Below are positions 1-9,798 of a DNA stretch of 64,000 nt, in pieces (within the stretch, counting starts at the first letter, position 1; every line of letters starts with the position of its first letter). Both the position numbers and the translations under genes were made by a program. The notes below the pieces were generated by a model that was given only the letters and a program-made list of their open reading frames with translations, was not told where the DNA came from and did not search any database. Location: contig KV918979.1 of NCBI GenBank assembly GCA_002049455.2, positions 62,001-126,000 of the forward strand, given 5' to 3'. The stretch is from Porphyra umbilicalis. Its lineage: Eukaryota > Rhodophyta > Bangiophyceae > Bangiales > Bangiaceae.

Positions 1-1
1 A

Positions 2-110
2 AAATCTCCCCAGATTGAGCGCTGCTTCCTTGCGGAGAAGCCCAACGGCAGCGAATAAGGAGAAGGACGGGAGTGTCGACCTTTGGTCTGGAGCTTGCAA
101 CCGATTTTAC
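2..110 (+). pseudogene. possible second 2OG-dioxygenase fragment
   Basis: A short frame here reads KDGSVDLWSGA (VDLWSG at about 75-92). It resembles the EEGTYVDLWSGT stretch of the decayed dioxygenase at 967-1884, and the DNA is alike as well (GTCGACCTTTGG against GTCGACTTATGG). No iron-binding motif is visible, the sequence starts at the window edge, and it soon runs into a minisatellite. I read it as a paralogous scrap; chance similarity is possible. Confidence 0.25.
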
Positions 111-234
111 CGGGGCACAAACGCCGCTCAACCATTGGACATGCATCGATGGCTCCACCTTACAGCACGATGTCTGCACGATGCTTCCTGATCAGCGGTG
201 TGTCCATTTTTGGGGGAAGTGCCATATGCCGGCC

Positions 235-558
235 CAAACGGCGGATCAAACGGGAATCGAACGCGGAACAAACGGGGAGCAAACTGGTATCAAACGGGAA
301 TCGAACGGGTAACAAACGGGAATCGAACGGGGAACAAACGGGAATCGAACGGGTGATAAACGGGAATCGAAGGGGGATTAAACGGGAATCGAACGGGTAA
401 TAAACGGGAATCGAACGGGGATTTACCGGGAATCGAACGGGAATCGACCGGGGAACAAACGGGAATCGACCGGGGAACAATCGGGGAGCAAACGGAGAAC
501 AAACGGGGAACAAAAGGGGAACAAACGGGGAACAAACGGGGAGCAAACGGGGAGCGAA
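235..558. repeat. 11-bp minisatellite (AAACGGG type)
   Basis: About 29 tandem copies of an 11-bp unit alternating between CAAACGGGGAA-like and TCGAACGGGAA-like versions, so a 22-bp higher unit is also visible. Because 11 is not a multiple of 3, all frames stay open and give meaningless open frames on both strands. Every unit carries AACGGG or a close variant. Confidence 0.9.
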
Positions 559-609
559 AATGAACGTGGCGGCCGGCGGCCGTCGATGACAAGCGTCTGC
601 TCGTGAGGG

Positions 610-825
610 GCGGCGGCGGCGTCGGCCAGATATACTCGGATATAATAATTATCCGATGAATACGATATAATGCGCCGTTCTCATGTCTCCCCGGATTGTT
701 ATTGGCACAAGTCTCAGGGCATATTCGGATACGGATAGCCCATAGCAACCCGTATTCCATGGGAATACCATTATAATGCTCGGTTACATCCCTCCAGGAT
801 ATATCCATGAAAACCCTTAATCTCG
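610..825. repeat. GGATA/TATCC-rich hAT-like remnant
   Basis: AT-rich island with repeated GGATA, TATCC, CGGATA and TATAAT words, ending GGATATATCCATGAAAACCC. That end matches the right end of the hAT-like element at 56576-57329 (GGATATATCCATGACAACCC). I infer a related, truncated copy. No left terminus or target duplication could be found. Confidence 0.5.
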
Positions 826-966
826 ACCAAGACCGCCGGCGGCACGGCATCCGCGTCGACGCCGCCGACAGCGTCCCCGAGCAAAACCACCATTGACGCG
901 GCGGTTGCGTCGGCGCGACCCACCGCGCCCCCGACCAAGACATTCGGCGACTCGGCGCCCGCGCCG

Positions 967-1884
967 ATGCCGCCCACCGCGCCGCCGACAAATTCGGCTC
1001 GTGATTGGGCGCCTGCATCTGTGCCCCCCACGGCGCACGCGAGCAAGACGGCGGCAGATGCCACGCCCGCTCCGATGTTGCGTAATCCGCCGCCTACTGC
1101 CTTGGCCGCATCGAGCGGTGCCACGTCGGCGACGGGGTCCGCCGCGTTGCCGCCGCTTGTGGTCACTCCTTCTCCGGGAAAGGATGACGACGTCACCATG
1201 CCGTCAGCGCTGGACCGCGTGGGGCGCTGCTGGGTGTTGACAGGCAACACAGTGCCTGGGGGCTGGCTGGACCGCTTGCGCCGAGGCGGTCGACGCCCGT
1301 CCGCCTCGACTGCGGATCTCATCTTCAACTCCCAGCCTATTGAAGTTATGGAAGCTGCTGGAGCTGCTGGGGTCGACTGGGGGCGTCGACAATTAGCGGT
1401 GGAGGGAAATGGATCTTTCGCGAGGGCGGTGCGGTACATTGCGTCTAGCCTCGCTGCGCTTGTTGGCGATGAACTGGGTGTCACGGATGATGTTTTGATG
1501 CCCAATCTCATCCTTGCGATGCCGCGCGCTCTGGCGCAGTTGGCGCACGCCGATACAGGTCGCTAAGTGGAGGTGGGGGGGCCAGGCGCCACACTGCTCA
1601 CGGTGTACTTTTCTTTCGAGGAGGGCACGTATGTCGACTTATGGTCCGGAACCTAAGGAGGGGCTCCTGTGAGGATGCCGGCTGAGCCTCTACCTCCCAC
1701 CAAGCGTGCCTTTATTCCAGTTGGGCATTGTTTGATTGTTCGCTCTGACCTTATCCACCGCGGTGCGAACAACCCGGATGGTCGTCGGCGGCAGCGGTGT
1801 GTGCACTTCTACTTGGCAGTTCACACCGACGGTGGGCACATGCGCTATGCGGAGCACACTTCCTTGCTTTACGATTACGTGTAA
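967..1884 (+). pseudogene. 2OG-Fe(II) dioxygenase-like gene, two in-frame stops
   Basis: One reading frame runs from ATG 967 to TAG 1884, broken only by TAA codons at 1564-1566 and 1654-1656. The N-terminal third is Ala/Pro/Thr-rich. The C-terminal half has the landmarks of a 2-oxoglutarate/Fe(II) oxygenase core: an HxD iron pair (QLAHAD, His 1546-1548, Asp 1552-1554), a strand LLTVYFSFEEGTYVDLWSG, then VGHCLIVRSDLIHRG with the distal His at 1756-1758, and an RQRCVHFYL arginine strand about 13 residues later. Family knowledge: this order (HxD...H...R) is diagnostic of the fold but not of a substrate. The two stops could be decay or unrecognised introns. A KDZ transposase lies 2.4 kb downstream on the same strand. 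Confidence 0.6.
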
Positions 1885-2548
1885 ATATTCTGCTCTTGCG
1901 AACTCTCCTCGTGTTCTTTTTCTTGTTTCAGTGCGCTTTTGTAAACGTAGTGCGGCGGGCCTCTGGTAGCGCGCTGCTGCGACAGTCCCCGCATGGACGC
2001 ACCCACACATGCAAGTTGACTGCTCCACTGCTACGCCTGACCCGCCTTGTCACTGGCATGGAAATCGGATGTGTGTGTGGCCGACCCATGCTCACGATGG
2101 AAGCACGCGCCCGACCAGTCATTTTTGAGGGGTTCCCACGCCTCCCAGACGGGAGGCGCGGGTCGCCAACCCCCTGCGTGGCGTCATAACACCATCCTCC
2201 ACTCCCCCCCTGCACCCCGCCGTACCGAGTCACACTGTCATTGAAGCGAGAAGCCGAGGCCGCCACAGAACCATTGTCGGCTCCAATGTCCCCAAACGGC
2301 GGGCTATCACAACCGCCGAAGCCGCCGCCGCCATCGCCGCCTGTGAGTGCAAAACACATACGCCTGGTAGGACGCGCCTCGCTGATAATGTGCACGGCGC
2401 GCTCGATCGCCTCCAGGTCGTCACGTCCGACGGCATATGCCTTGGTTGAGACGCCCAGTATATGCCCTTTTCCTTTGAGCACCAGTGCGAGCCTGTGCCG
2501 TTTGTAAACACCAAAGGGCGGGAGAGGTGACTTCTCGTCGGCGAGCAG
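1885..2548. other. no convincing gene
   Basis: Open frames occur on both strands, including one of 250 codons on the minus strand, but none shows a recognisable domain, conserved motif or good start. I see no repeat or RNA gene here. Confidence 0.5.
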
Positions 2549-2866
2549 GTGTGGCGGCTGATGCGCCACGTACTGGTGCCCAACGACCCTGCTTCCATCA
2601 CGGACCGGACGCTGCCCTCCGCTGAGCTCGCTCTGTCGTGCTTGGGCTCCTTTGTCTTCAGCGCCGACTTGCCTGCCCAACCCAAGTCTTCATCTTCGTC
2701 CAGCATCGGCAATCTGCTTTCCCTCATCTCGCAGATTGACGCAGCGGCTCTGCCGTTGGCCGAGTCGCTTCAGAGTGCGTACCCAAACACCGAAGCTAAG
2801 CCCGTCAGTGAGCAGAAGCGACGGGCAGTGTGTGCGGTCGTTTTGAGGAGATCCATTGCAGACTAG
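2549..2866 (+). CDS. hypothetical open frame
   Basis: Open frame of about 105 codons ending in TAG. Its middle (LGSFVFSADLP..., SIGNLLSLISQIDAAALPLAESLQ) is less biased in composition than neighbouring shadow frames and would form helices. I do not recognise it. It may be an exon of a gene continuing into, or cut by, the GC-rich repeat at 3000-3590. No promoter or splice site could be assigned with confidence. Confidence 0.25.
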   Translation: MWRLMRHVLVPNDPASITDRTLPSAELALSCLGSFVFSADLPAQPKSSSSSSIGNLLSLISQIDAAALPLAESLQSAYPNTEAKPVSEQKRRAVCAVVLRRSIAD

Positions 2867-2999
2867 CGGAGGCTCAACCCGCAGTCGGCCGCTCGTAGCG
2901 CGGTGGTGCGGGCTGCACGCGACGATGCCGCGGAGGTTGCGGCTGGAGATCCTGCCGGTGATCGGGTCGGAGACCCATCTCAAAGCGGCGAAGGACCGG

Positions 3000-3590
3000 C
3001 CGCCCCCCCCCCCAGCCGTGCGCAACTCCTTGGCCGCCAAGACTACCTCCGCCGCCCCGTCGCTGTCGCCTCCCGCCGCCGCGGCTTGCCGGCACCGCCG
3101 CCCACACCGCGCAACTCCCCAGCACGTCCGCCCCCCCCCCCGCGCCGACAACGTGGCAGCCGCGGCCGACGACCGCCGCATCACCGCCGCCCCTTGCCGC
3201 CACCGCCGCCTTGTGCATTGGCAGCGCTGGCGACGACGCGTGGCGGCGGCGGCCGACTCCGCCGCAACGCCCGACACCGCCTCGGCTTGCCGCCGCCGCT
3301 GCCGACACCGCGCACCCCCCCTGCACGTCCGCCCCTCCCAGCGCGCCGACAACGCGCCAGACGCGGCCGCCGACCGCCGCATCGCCGCCGCCCCCGGCCG
3401 CCATCGCCGCCTTGTGCACTGGCGGCGGTAGCGGTGAGGCGTGGCGGCGGCGGCTGACGCCGCCGCAACGCCCGACACCGCCTCGGCTTGCCGCCGCCGC
3501 CGCCGACACCGCGCACCCCCCCCGCACGTCCGCCCCTTCCGGCCCCCGCGCTGCGGGAGGCCGCGGACGCGATCCTGCTCCTTACCGCCG
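3000..3590. repeat. 201-bp GC-rich tandem repeat
   Basis: The landmark GGCTTGCCGnC...GACACCGCGCACCCCCC recurs at about 3083, 3284 and 3485, a 201-bp period. The last two copies are very similar and the first is more diverged. A period divisible by 3 keeps several frames open on both strands (67-residue Arg/Ala/Pro-rich repeats), which explains the long overlapping open frames of this stretch. I do not call any of them a gene. Confidence 0.75.
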
Positions 3591-4284
3591 CCGCTTCTTG
3601 CCGCCTAATCGCAGCCAGCGGTGGACCGCGCCGACACTCTTGAGTCGCGGCTACCGCACGGGCGGCGGGGGTGGGGGATGGCCAACGGCCGCCAGGGGTG
3701 CCCTTCGCGGCCGCCGGTGGTGGCGGTTGGAGCCTCTCCCGCCCCCCCAAGTGCTCTGGGGGCATTTATGGACGAGAATGTCACCGCCAATCAATCATAT
3801 TGCTGGAAACAGAAGGGTTAACGAGCAGAACAATGAGGACATGGCTCTTATTCAATGAAAATCGTCTCAGCGCACCTCGCCGCAGGGCAAAAACACGGTC
3901 AGTGTCAGAGTCCCTTTGACACTGTCATCGCAGTGCGGCACCAGCCAATCAGAGGCAGAATTCACCGGCACGATTGCTATGATAGACGGCGGAGGCCGGT
4001 CTGCTGCTGTCCTCACCATTCCGAGGTGACAGTGTTCCCGCCTGAGTGCACCAGGGGCGAGGCCCCTCCTGACTTTGTGAAATTGTATTTTACAGTGATA
4101 CACAAGCCTGGGACTTGGCCGTGTCAGCTTGATTGTCGTTGTCTTGGCCGTTGGACATGCCATCCACACCGTAAAATTGTGTCGCCAGATCCCCGACCGG
4201 CCATTCCAAGTCGTAGGCTGCGGTTTCGATGGGGCACCACACTGTGTCGCTCTCGAATCGCTTGAAAGTAACCAAAGAAGCGCG
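3591..4284. other. no recognisable gene
   Basis: Short open frames only. The last ~400 bases are less GC-rich and lead into the KDZ transposase. No terminal repeat could be recognised. Confidence 0.5.
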
Positions 4285-5527
4285 ATGGCAGAACCGCCGA
4301 CGATGGCGTTGGCGTTTGCACTTGACCCGGTGGTGGCTGGGATCAAGGAGCGTCACCTCACCGGGCTCACCCGCATTGCCGACGCCCTGCTCTCCGACGC
4401 TCCTAAGTTGGCCGTTGGTGCAATTGCTGCTGAAGCAACGTTCCGGGGCGCGCAATCGCGCGCCTTTATCCGAGGCGGCGGGCTCCTTAGTGCAGCTGCG
4501 TCACATCCTCGTGGCGCTGCAGGCGGCGGGACTGGTTTTTGAGGCGTGCCCCGCCTTTGCTCCTACTATGGCAGAGGTCCTGCTTGAGGCCGTCGCCAGT
4601 TTCAAGTCATTTTACGCTGAGTTCTCAGCCGAGGTGCGCGACAGGCACGGGTACATGGAGCGCTACCTGGACCGCGGCAGTGTGGAAGACAAGGAGCTCA
4701 TCGCGGCGTTTCGTACATACTACCCCGTCGCAGCGGACAAGACGTCGGCGACTGGCGTTTTCTTCCCTGGTCGGGATCAGTGCCGGGCGGAGGCCTACGC
4801 CAAAGGCGACAAGACGTCATGCGGACTCTGTCAGAAGATGTACGTGTCGGGCGACAAGTACACTGACGGAGAGTTGACGCTGTGCTGCGCGTGCTCGAAT
4901 CTCAAGATCCTGGGCTTTGTCGTCCTCGACCGCAAGAAGAGTCTTTAAGTACTGATAAATATGTTGCTCGCTCGCTTCCCTCGGCTACCACGGTACCTTG
5001 ATTTTGACTGAGCGTGCGGCGTCGTGCGGTGTGCGATGGCCAAGCTGCCATGGATGCTGCGGGAGCTGTCTGTCGTGTCTGAACGCTTCCACGTGTGCAA
5101 CCGCACCTGCTCACATTTCTACACTGCCAACTCCTACGGGGAGGTCGACTTTAGCAACACCCTCACGCACGAGCAGCGCAACGCCAAGATCCGCAAGATG
5201 GAGGCCATCCTGCGCTGCGCTGTGCGCTACGGCTACCTCGCGCTCCTGTGTTACCATACCAGTATGCTGAACAGCTGTGCAGAGTCACGGTCGGTGCACC
5301 AACAGGAGGCGCTGGCGGCCTCTGCCGCACATGGCGCGCTGACTGTACCGTCAGAGACCGGTGCGGGCGCCTCCGAGTCGCTCCCCGCTAGCCTTGCACC
5401 CGTGCCCAAGAAGCCGCGCCTTACGTTCCCGCTCCACTTCGATATGCGCAATGATTACTTTACCAGCCACGCATGCTGTTGCTGTGGGTACCAGCGTGTG
5501 CGTGATGCGCCTCCTCAAGCATGTTGA
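4285..5527 (+). pseudogene. KDZ-family (Kyakuja-Dileera-Zisupton) transposase, decayed
   Basis: ATG 4285 opens a frame that shifts once near 4480-4500 and then stays in one frame to TGA 5525-5527, with in-frame stops at 4946-4948 and 5009-5011. Features in order: a CGLCQKMYVSG cysteine pair with GELTLCCACS (zinc-like cluster), then LGFVVLDRKKSL, LLARFPRLPRYLDFD followed by ACGVVR (first acidic site, Asp at 5000-5002 or 5006-5008), SERFHVCNRTCSHFY (second acidic site, here Glu 5081-5083 where Asp-Arg-Phe-His is usual), and THEQRNAKIRKME (catalytic Glu 5171-5173). This order matches the KDZ RNase-H-like core. A Cys-rich tail (CCCCGY) closes the protein. It is a DNA transposase that would cut and paste its own element; three lesions and the D-to-E change say it is dead. 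No terminal repeats were found. Confidence 0.7.
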
Positions 5528-6934
5528 CTGAGCGTGCATAGGCATTTCTTCATCCTCTTTGTGCTCATAAACTGATACCTTGGTACACTATTGCAATGGT
5601 CCACACACAAAATCGAGCAAGCAAGATGGCCCGGGGTACTCAACTATCACACGACCGGATGCCAGGGCGAGCCAAGCAGATAGGCGTTTGAGCAATGGGG
5701 ACTCGGAAGAGGCGAGGAAGCACGGGGCCTGGCGGGTGTGACAGTGGCGGGGTGGGGGCCCGACGGAGTGGGGGCGTGGCGGGGTACCGCGGGAAAAAGC
5801 GGGTCGTGGCGAGGAAGGGCTCAATATGGTGGGCCGGGGAGTCGCGTCCTTACGGGATGTTGGGGGCGGGGGAGTGTCAGAGTAGGCACGGCGGTTGTTT
5901 GTACGGCGCGTGGGCGCCGCGAATCGGTTTGATGCTCGGGTGGGACATGTGGGGGCGTGGCGGGTGCAGGCGTGACCGAGCGGGGTATTCATGACATGGT
6001 GCGGCTCTAGTGGGGTCTGTCGGCATGGTCCGCATACAGCCGAACACTACCTGTTGTGGGGCCCAGAGTAGGAGCCGTAGCAGGTGGGAGGCCGGCCCTG
6101 CTGCCACGCAGCTGGCCGATGCAGTGTGAGACACGTCACGACCACATGGCTTCTGTCCGGCACTAGCCTCGAGCCTTGGACGGGGGTTGCTATTCTACAT
6201 ATACTGTCGTCTGTCCCCCCTGCCCTACCCCCCCCCTAACTGCCTCGACGAAACTCTGGAACAGCGTCGAAATTCTGGAACGCACTGACAATGCGATTCT
6301 GGTTTGAGTCTGCGATTCTGTGGCTAACCGGTCCTCCTTATTTACTTTGACAGTCGCCTCGCGGCGGGGCGCGGCGCGCCGCCGAGGGGAGCGTGCGCGG
6401 CGGCAGTTGTACCCTGTTCAGCGCCTCCGCCCCCCCCAGCGCATGGCTGCGCGCCACGCACCGCGGGGGACGCACCCCCTCTCTCTGCTTTTGTCTGCCT
6501 TTGCTGGCCGCCTGAGCGGCCGCACTGGTCGCCTCTCCCCTGTCGGTCGGCGGCTGCGGCACGCCGCGCAACGGCGCCCACGTCCGCGGCAGAGGTCCGG
6601 CCCGGCACCTGTCTTTCCTGCGCCCACCGACTCGCGTGGGGGGCGGCGGGCTGCGGCGCGCGAGCACCCAACGCCTTATTAGCGGCGGGGGTAGGGTGTC
6701 CCCCGCCAACCAGTTGGGTCGGCATCGTCTGTTTCTTCTCGCGCACCCGCTCGTCCCGCCCTTTCACACCAATGCTCTACGGTATCTCGCGGTCAAGCGC
6801 CCATTCTTCTGCGGCAATCAAGCCGCGACGAGCCATCTCCAAGTCGCCACACTGCCGGCTTGTGCTCAATGGCCACTGGCGGACACAGCGGATGCGTCCT
6901 TTGGAGTGACATGGCAGCCAACGCCGTCATCTCC
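5528..6934. other. no recognisable gene
   Basis: No supported coding region. 6229-6320 holds short runs of CTGGAA and GATTCTG words. 6340-6680 is GC-rich with overlapping open frames on both strands typical of this composition. Confidence 0.5.
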
Positions 6935-6937
6935 TCA

Positions 6938-6967
6938 GGCCCGTTCCGTGACATGGATCCGGGTTTG
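6938..6967 (+). repeat. Harbinger left terminal inverted repeat
   Basis: Starts GGCCCGTTCCGTGACATGG immediately after target-site TCA and matches the inverted right end at 28 of 30 positions; weaker similarity continues inward for about 20 bases. Confidence 0.85.
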
Positions 6968-7253
6968 TGTTGCGCGTTTGTCACGCCACAGACCCGGCGT
7001 CATACCGGTGAGAGCATTCCGGGACATCAGGCAGGATATGGGTATGTGATGTCAATGAATGTAAATACACAAGATAATTCATTATCTCGACTCCAATCTC
7101 AATCGTCCACGGCTTTCTGTCCGCCCGCTGGCGCACATGTGTAGCAACATTGCTGATCGGCACGGGCGCTGTGGCGCGCACCGTGTGGCGACACGCACCA
7201 CCGTGGGTGGAGGGAGTGACTAGAGGGGCGTCGCGTGCGGGCCGTGAGGTAGC

Positions 7254-8876
7254 ATGGACTCGTGTGGGGACTCGGACGACGAGGCCTTTTTTGTGAACAT
7301 GCACCTTGCGGCTGCTGTTGCGTCCGAGAAGGGGCATGCCCAGGGGCCCTTGCGTGAGGGGCATCGTGCACTCGGTAGCTTTGAGAGGGTGCGTGCAGCC
7401 TACGGCCCTCTCTTTCACAGAGCTGTGCGGATTTCAGAGCCTTGCTTCTTTTTGCTAGTTGACACGCTATGCGCATATTGCTGATCCCCCAATTTTGTCC
7501 TCATCGGCCAAGACCGGGACTTCTTAGTAAAACGGGCCAACCATTGGTCTAGAACAGCATCAAACAGCTGCTGAGTGCGTATCTTCGACGCACCATTGGC
7601 TCTCCAACCGCCAGGTCCGTGCAGAATCGAGATTCTCCGTTTTCTTGAGATATTCTTCCTTTCTCAGTCGTCTCATGTGGTAAAGTAGCCCAGAGCAGTG
7701 AGTTATCGAGATTTTCTTCAGGATTCTCAGATAATCTCAGAAAAACGAGTGCGTCGATTGTGCGTTTGCGGGCCGTACGGGCACATTCTGTAAAGACCGG
7801 ACCCGACATGCACTGCTGTTGCTCCTCTTGGCCAATCACAAACGTCCCTGCATTGCTGTTGCACTCCCGTTCTCTGGCGATGAGGACAAAATTGGGGGAT
7901 CAGCAATACTTGTCCACCTCTCCGCATGCCTTATCCCCCCATTTGCTCGTGTTTCTGGCATTGCGCTACTATGCGGGAGGAAGCTACCTCGACTTGTGTG
8001 CCGTTTCCGGGGTGTCCAGCTCAGCATTCTACGAAGCTGTGTGGACATTCACTGACGCGGTACTAGGCACCCCCGACCTGCAGATGAGTATGCCGGTGTG
8101 GGACGCCGCGTGGCGTCAACGCACGTCAGCGGGATTCCAACATCGCTCGGACAGCCCCGTCACAAATGTGATTGGGGCGCTGGACGGCATTGTCGTGCGG
8201 CAAGATCGTCCAACGGCCACCGAGGTGACGTGTCCCAAGGACTACTGGAGCCGTGAGGGCTTCTTTGCACTCAACGTTCAAGCCATATGTGACTCCAACT
8301 ACGAGTTCCTGTGGATGAGCTGCAAGGCGCCGGGCTCCTCTCACGACTCGTCGGCACTGGCCTGCAGCGATTTGGGCCAGGAGCTAAGAGCACCGTGCAG
8401 TCCACTGGTTGCTTTGATGCTTCGCGAGGGCTTGTGCATTACCGCCGAAGAGGCCTATCGGGACTCGGAAGTTTTTTGCTGTCCCGTGGCCTGGGCGCGG
8501 GGGAGCGGACCAATGGCGCGACGCCTACACCTTTTCACAGTCATCTGCACGCATTTACTTTGAGCAAGCTTTTGGGCAGCTTGTGTGGCGCTGGGGAATT
8601 TCGTGGAAGCCGCTACGCATGCCCTTCGCCAAGAGGCCCAAGGTCATCCACGTGGCGTTCTTGCTACACAACCTTTGTCGGCGGACAGATGCAGCGTCGC
8701 TCTCGCTGCTGGACGGCACGCCAGCCGCCCACCGAGCAATGCACGTCGAACAGGGCCGAGGGGCAACCCAACAGCCTAACCTGCGCCAACGGGGCATTGG
8801 GTCGGAGTTGCGCCGGCGTATGACCAAGGAGGTAGAGGATAGTGGGCGGGTTCGTCCTTTCGTGCCAGTGCTTTGA
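7254..8876 (+). pseudogene. PIF/Harbinger transposase (DDE_Tnp_4 type), interrupted
   Basis: ATG 7254 (MDSCGDSDDEAFF). The N-terminal helical part runs to 7475. A 429-bp MITE then interrupts, and the frame resumes exactly at 7909 if the MITE and one TA are left out. The catalytic core has GALDGIVV (Asp 8183-8185), ICDSNYEF (Asp 8291-8293), GSSHDSSAL, AEEAYRD and, after a one-base shift in a T-run near 8470-8476, ARIYFEQAFGQLVWRW (Glu 8562-8564) and FLLHNLCRR, ending TGA 8876. These are the signature blocks of Harbinger transposases, including the LHN motif. All three acidic residues are present. The enzyme would cut at the GGCC ends of its own element; insertion plus frameshift make this copy inactive. 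Confidence 0.85.
7478..7906. mobile_element. 429-bp MITE, TTGCTG family, inside the transposase gene
   Basis: Perfect 29-bp terminal inverted repeats beginning TTGCTGATCCCCCAATTTTG, flanked by TA at 7476-7477 and 7907-7908. No coding capacity. TA duplication suggests mobilisation by a Tc1/mariner-type enzyme. Two other elements here share the terminal pattern TTGCTG(N5)CCAATTTTG: 19975-20952 and 37992-38391. Confidence 0.9.
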
Positions 8877-8954
8877 GAACACATCCACTTTTTCTTGTGT
8901 CTTATCTAGACCCAGTTCTATGCAAGACAGAACCAGGGGCTTTGGAATCATGCA

Positions 8955-9180
8955 CTTTTGGTTGCATTAGGATATAATCAACATCCCCTCACATGCACTC
9001 TGGATTGAGTATTTGACGAGGTCATATATCCAAAATCAGATCTTGCTGGGACGGACAGAGTCAGGATCAATATTATAGTTGGATATTCAATTAGTACGAT
9101 TTTGGATATAGTTAGGATAGACAGATTGAATATATTCTCTTGGATGATAGATCTGGAAGAAGACAAAAATGAAAACGAAA
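8955..9180. repeat. AT-rich GGATA/TATCC patch
   Basis: Low-GC stretch with many GGATA, TATCC and GATTTTGGATAT words, unlike its GC-rich surroundings. It resembles the subterminal patches of the hAT-like element at 56576-57329. Ends and target duplication not identified. Confidence 0.45.
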
Positions 9181-9554
9181 TGAAATGAAGGGCGACTTCT
9201 CTCCAGGTACGGTCGTACATGTGATTTAAATACGCGTGTCTCTTCAACAGAGTTTGTCGCGATGAACCGCCGCAAGTACCATTTGGTTGTTGGCATTGAT
9301 TTGGATGGTGCAGCGGTCCTCGTCAGTAGTGATCACTGAAACTCTCGTGTGCTCACCCGGGGGTGCCCGTTCGGAATCTCGCGCGGGCCGTTGACAACAA
9401 GGCAAGCGGTTTCCGACATGGGACAGAACCGTTCCGGAATTTTCCGGCAAGATCGCCGCTTGGCACTTCCAGATGATGGCGGTTGAACAGGGTGGGGACG
9501 CATCCCCACGCGCCAGCACTGCGGCGCAGAATATGTGAGCCGGATCAGGCAAGG

Positions 9555-9700
9555 TGGAAATTCGATTCAGATTAATTTATATCCGGCCTTTGGATAGTCA
9601 TTCAGGCTCAGTGTATCCGGCGGTAAATGAACAGAGTACGATATGGATACGCGGCTGCGGCATGGATTACGGATTATTATGAGTATAATGTGCGGATATG
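9555..9700. repeat. second GGATA/TATCC patch inside Harbinger
   Basis: Contains TATATCCGG, GGATAG, GTATCCGG, ATATGGATACG and GCGGATATG. Same word family as 610-825 and 56576-57329. It may be the other end of an insertion starting near 8955, but I could not match the ends. Confidence 0.4.
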
Positions 9701-9798
9701 TGTGGCTCTACTTTATCCACCTCACGCCCTGGACAGAACCAAGTGTCCTCCACACTATCCCACCTGTGACAGAACTCTCGGTCGATGCCGAAAACACC

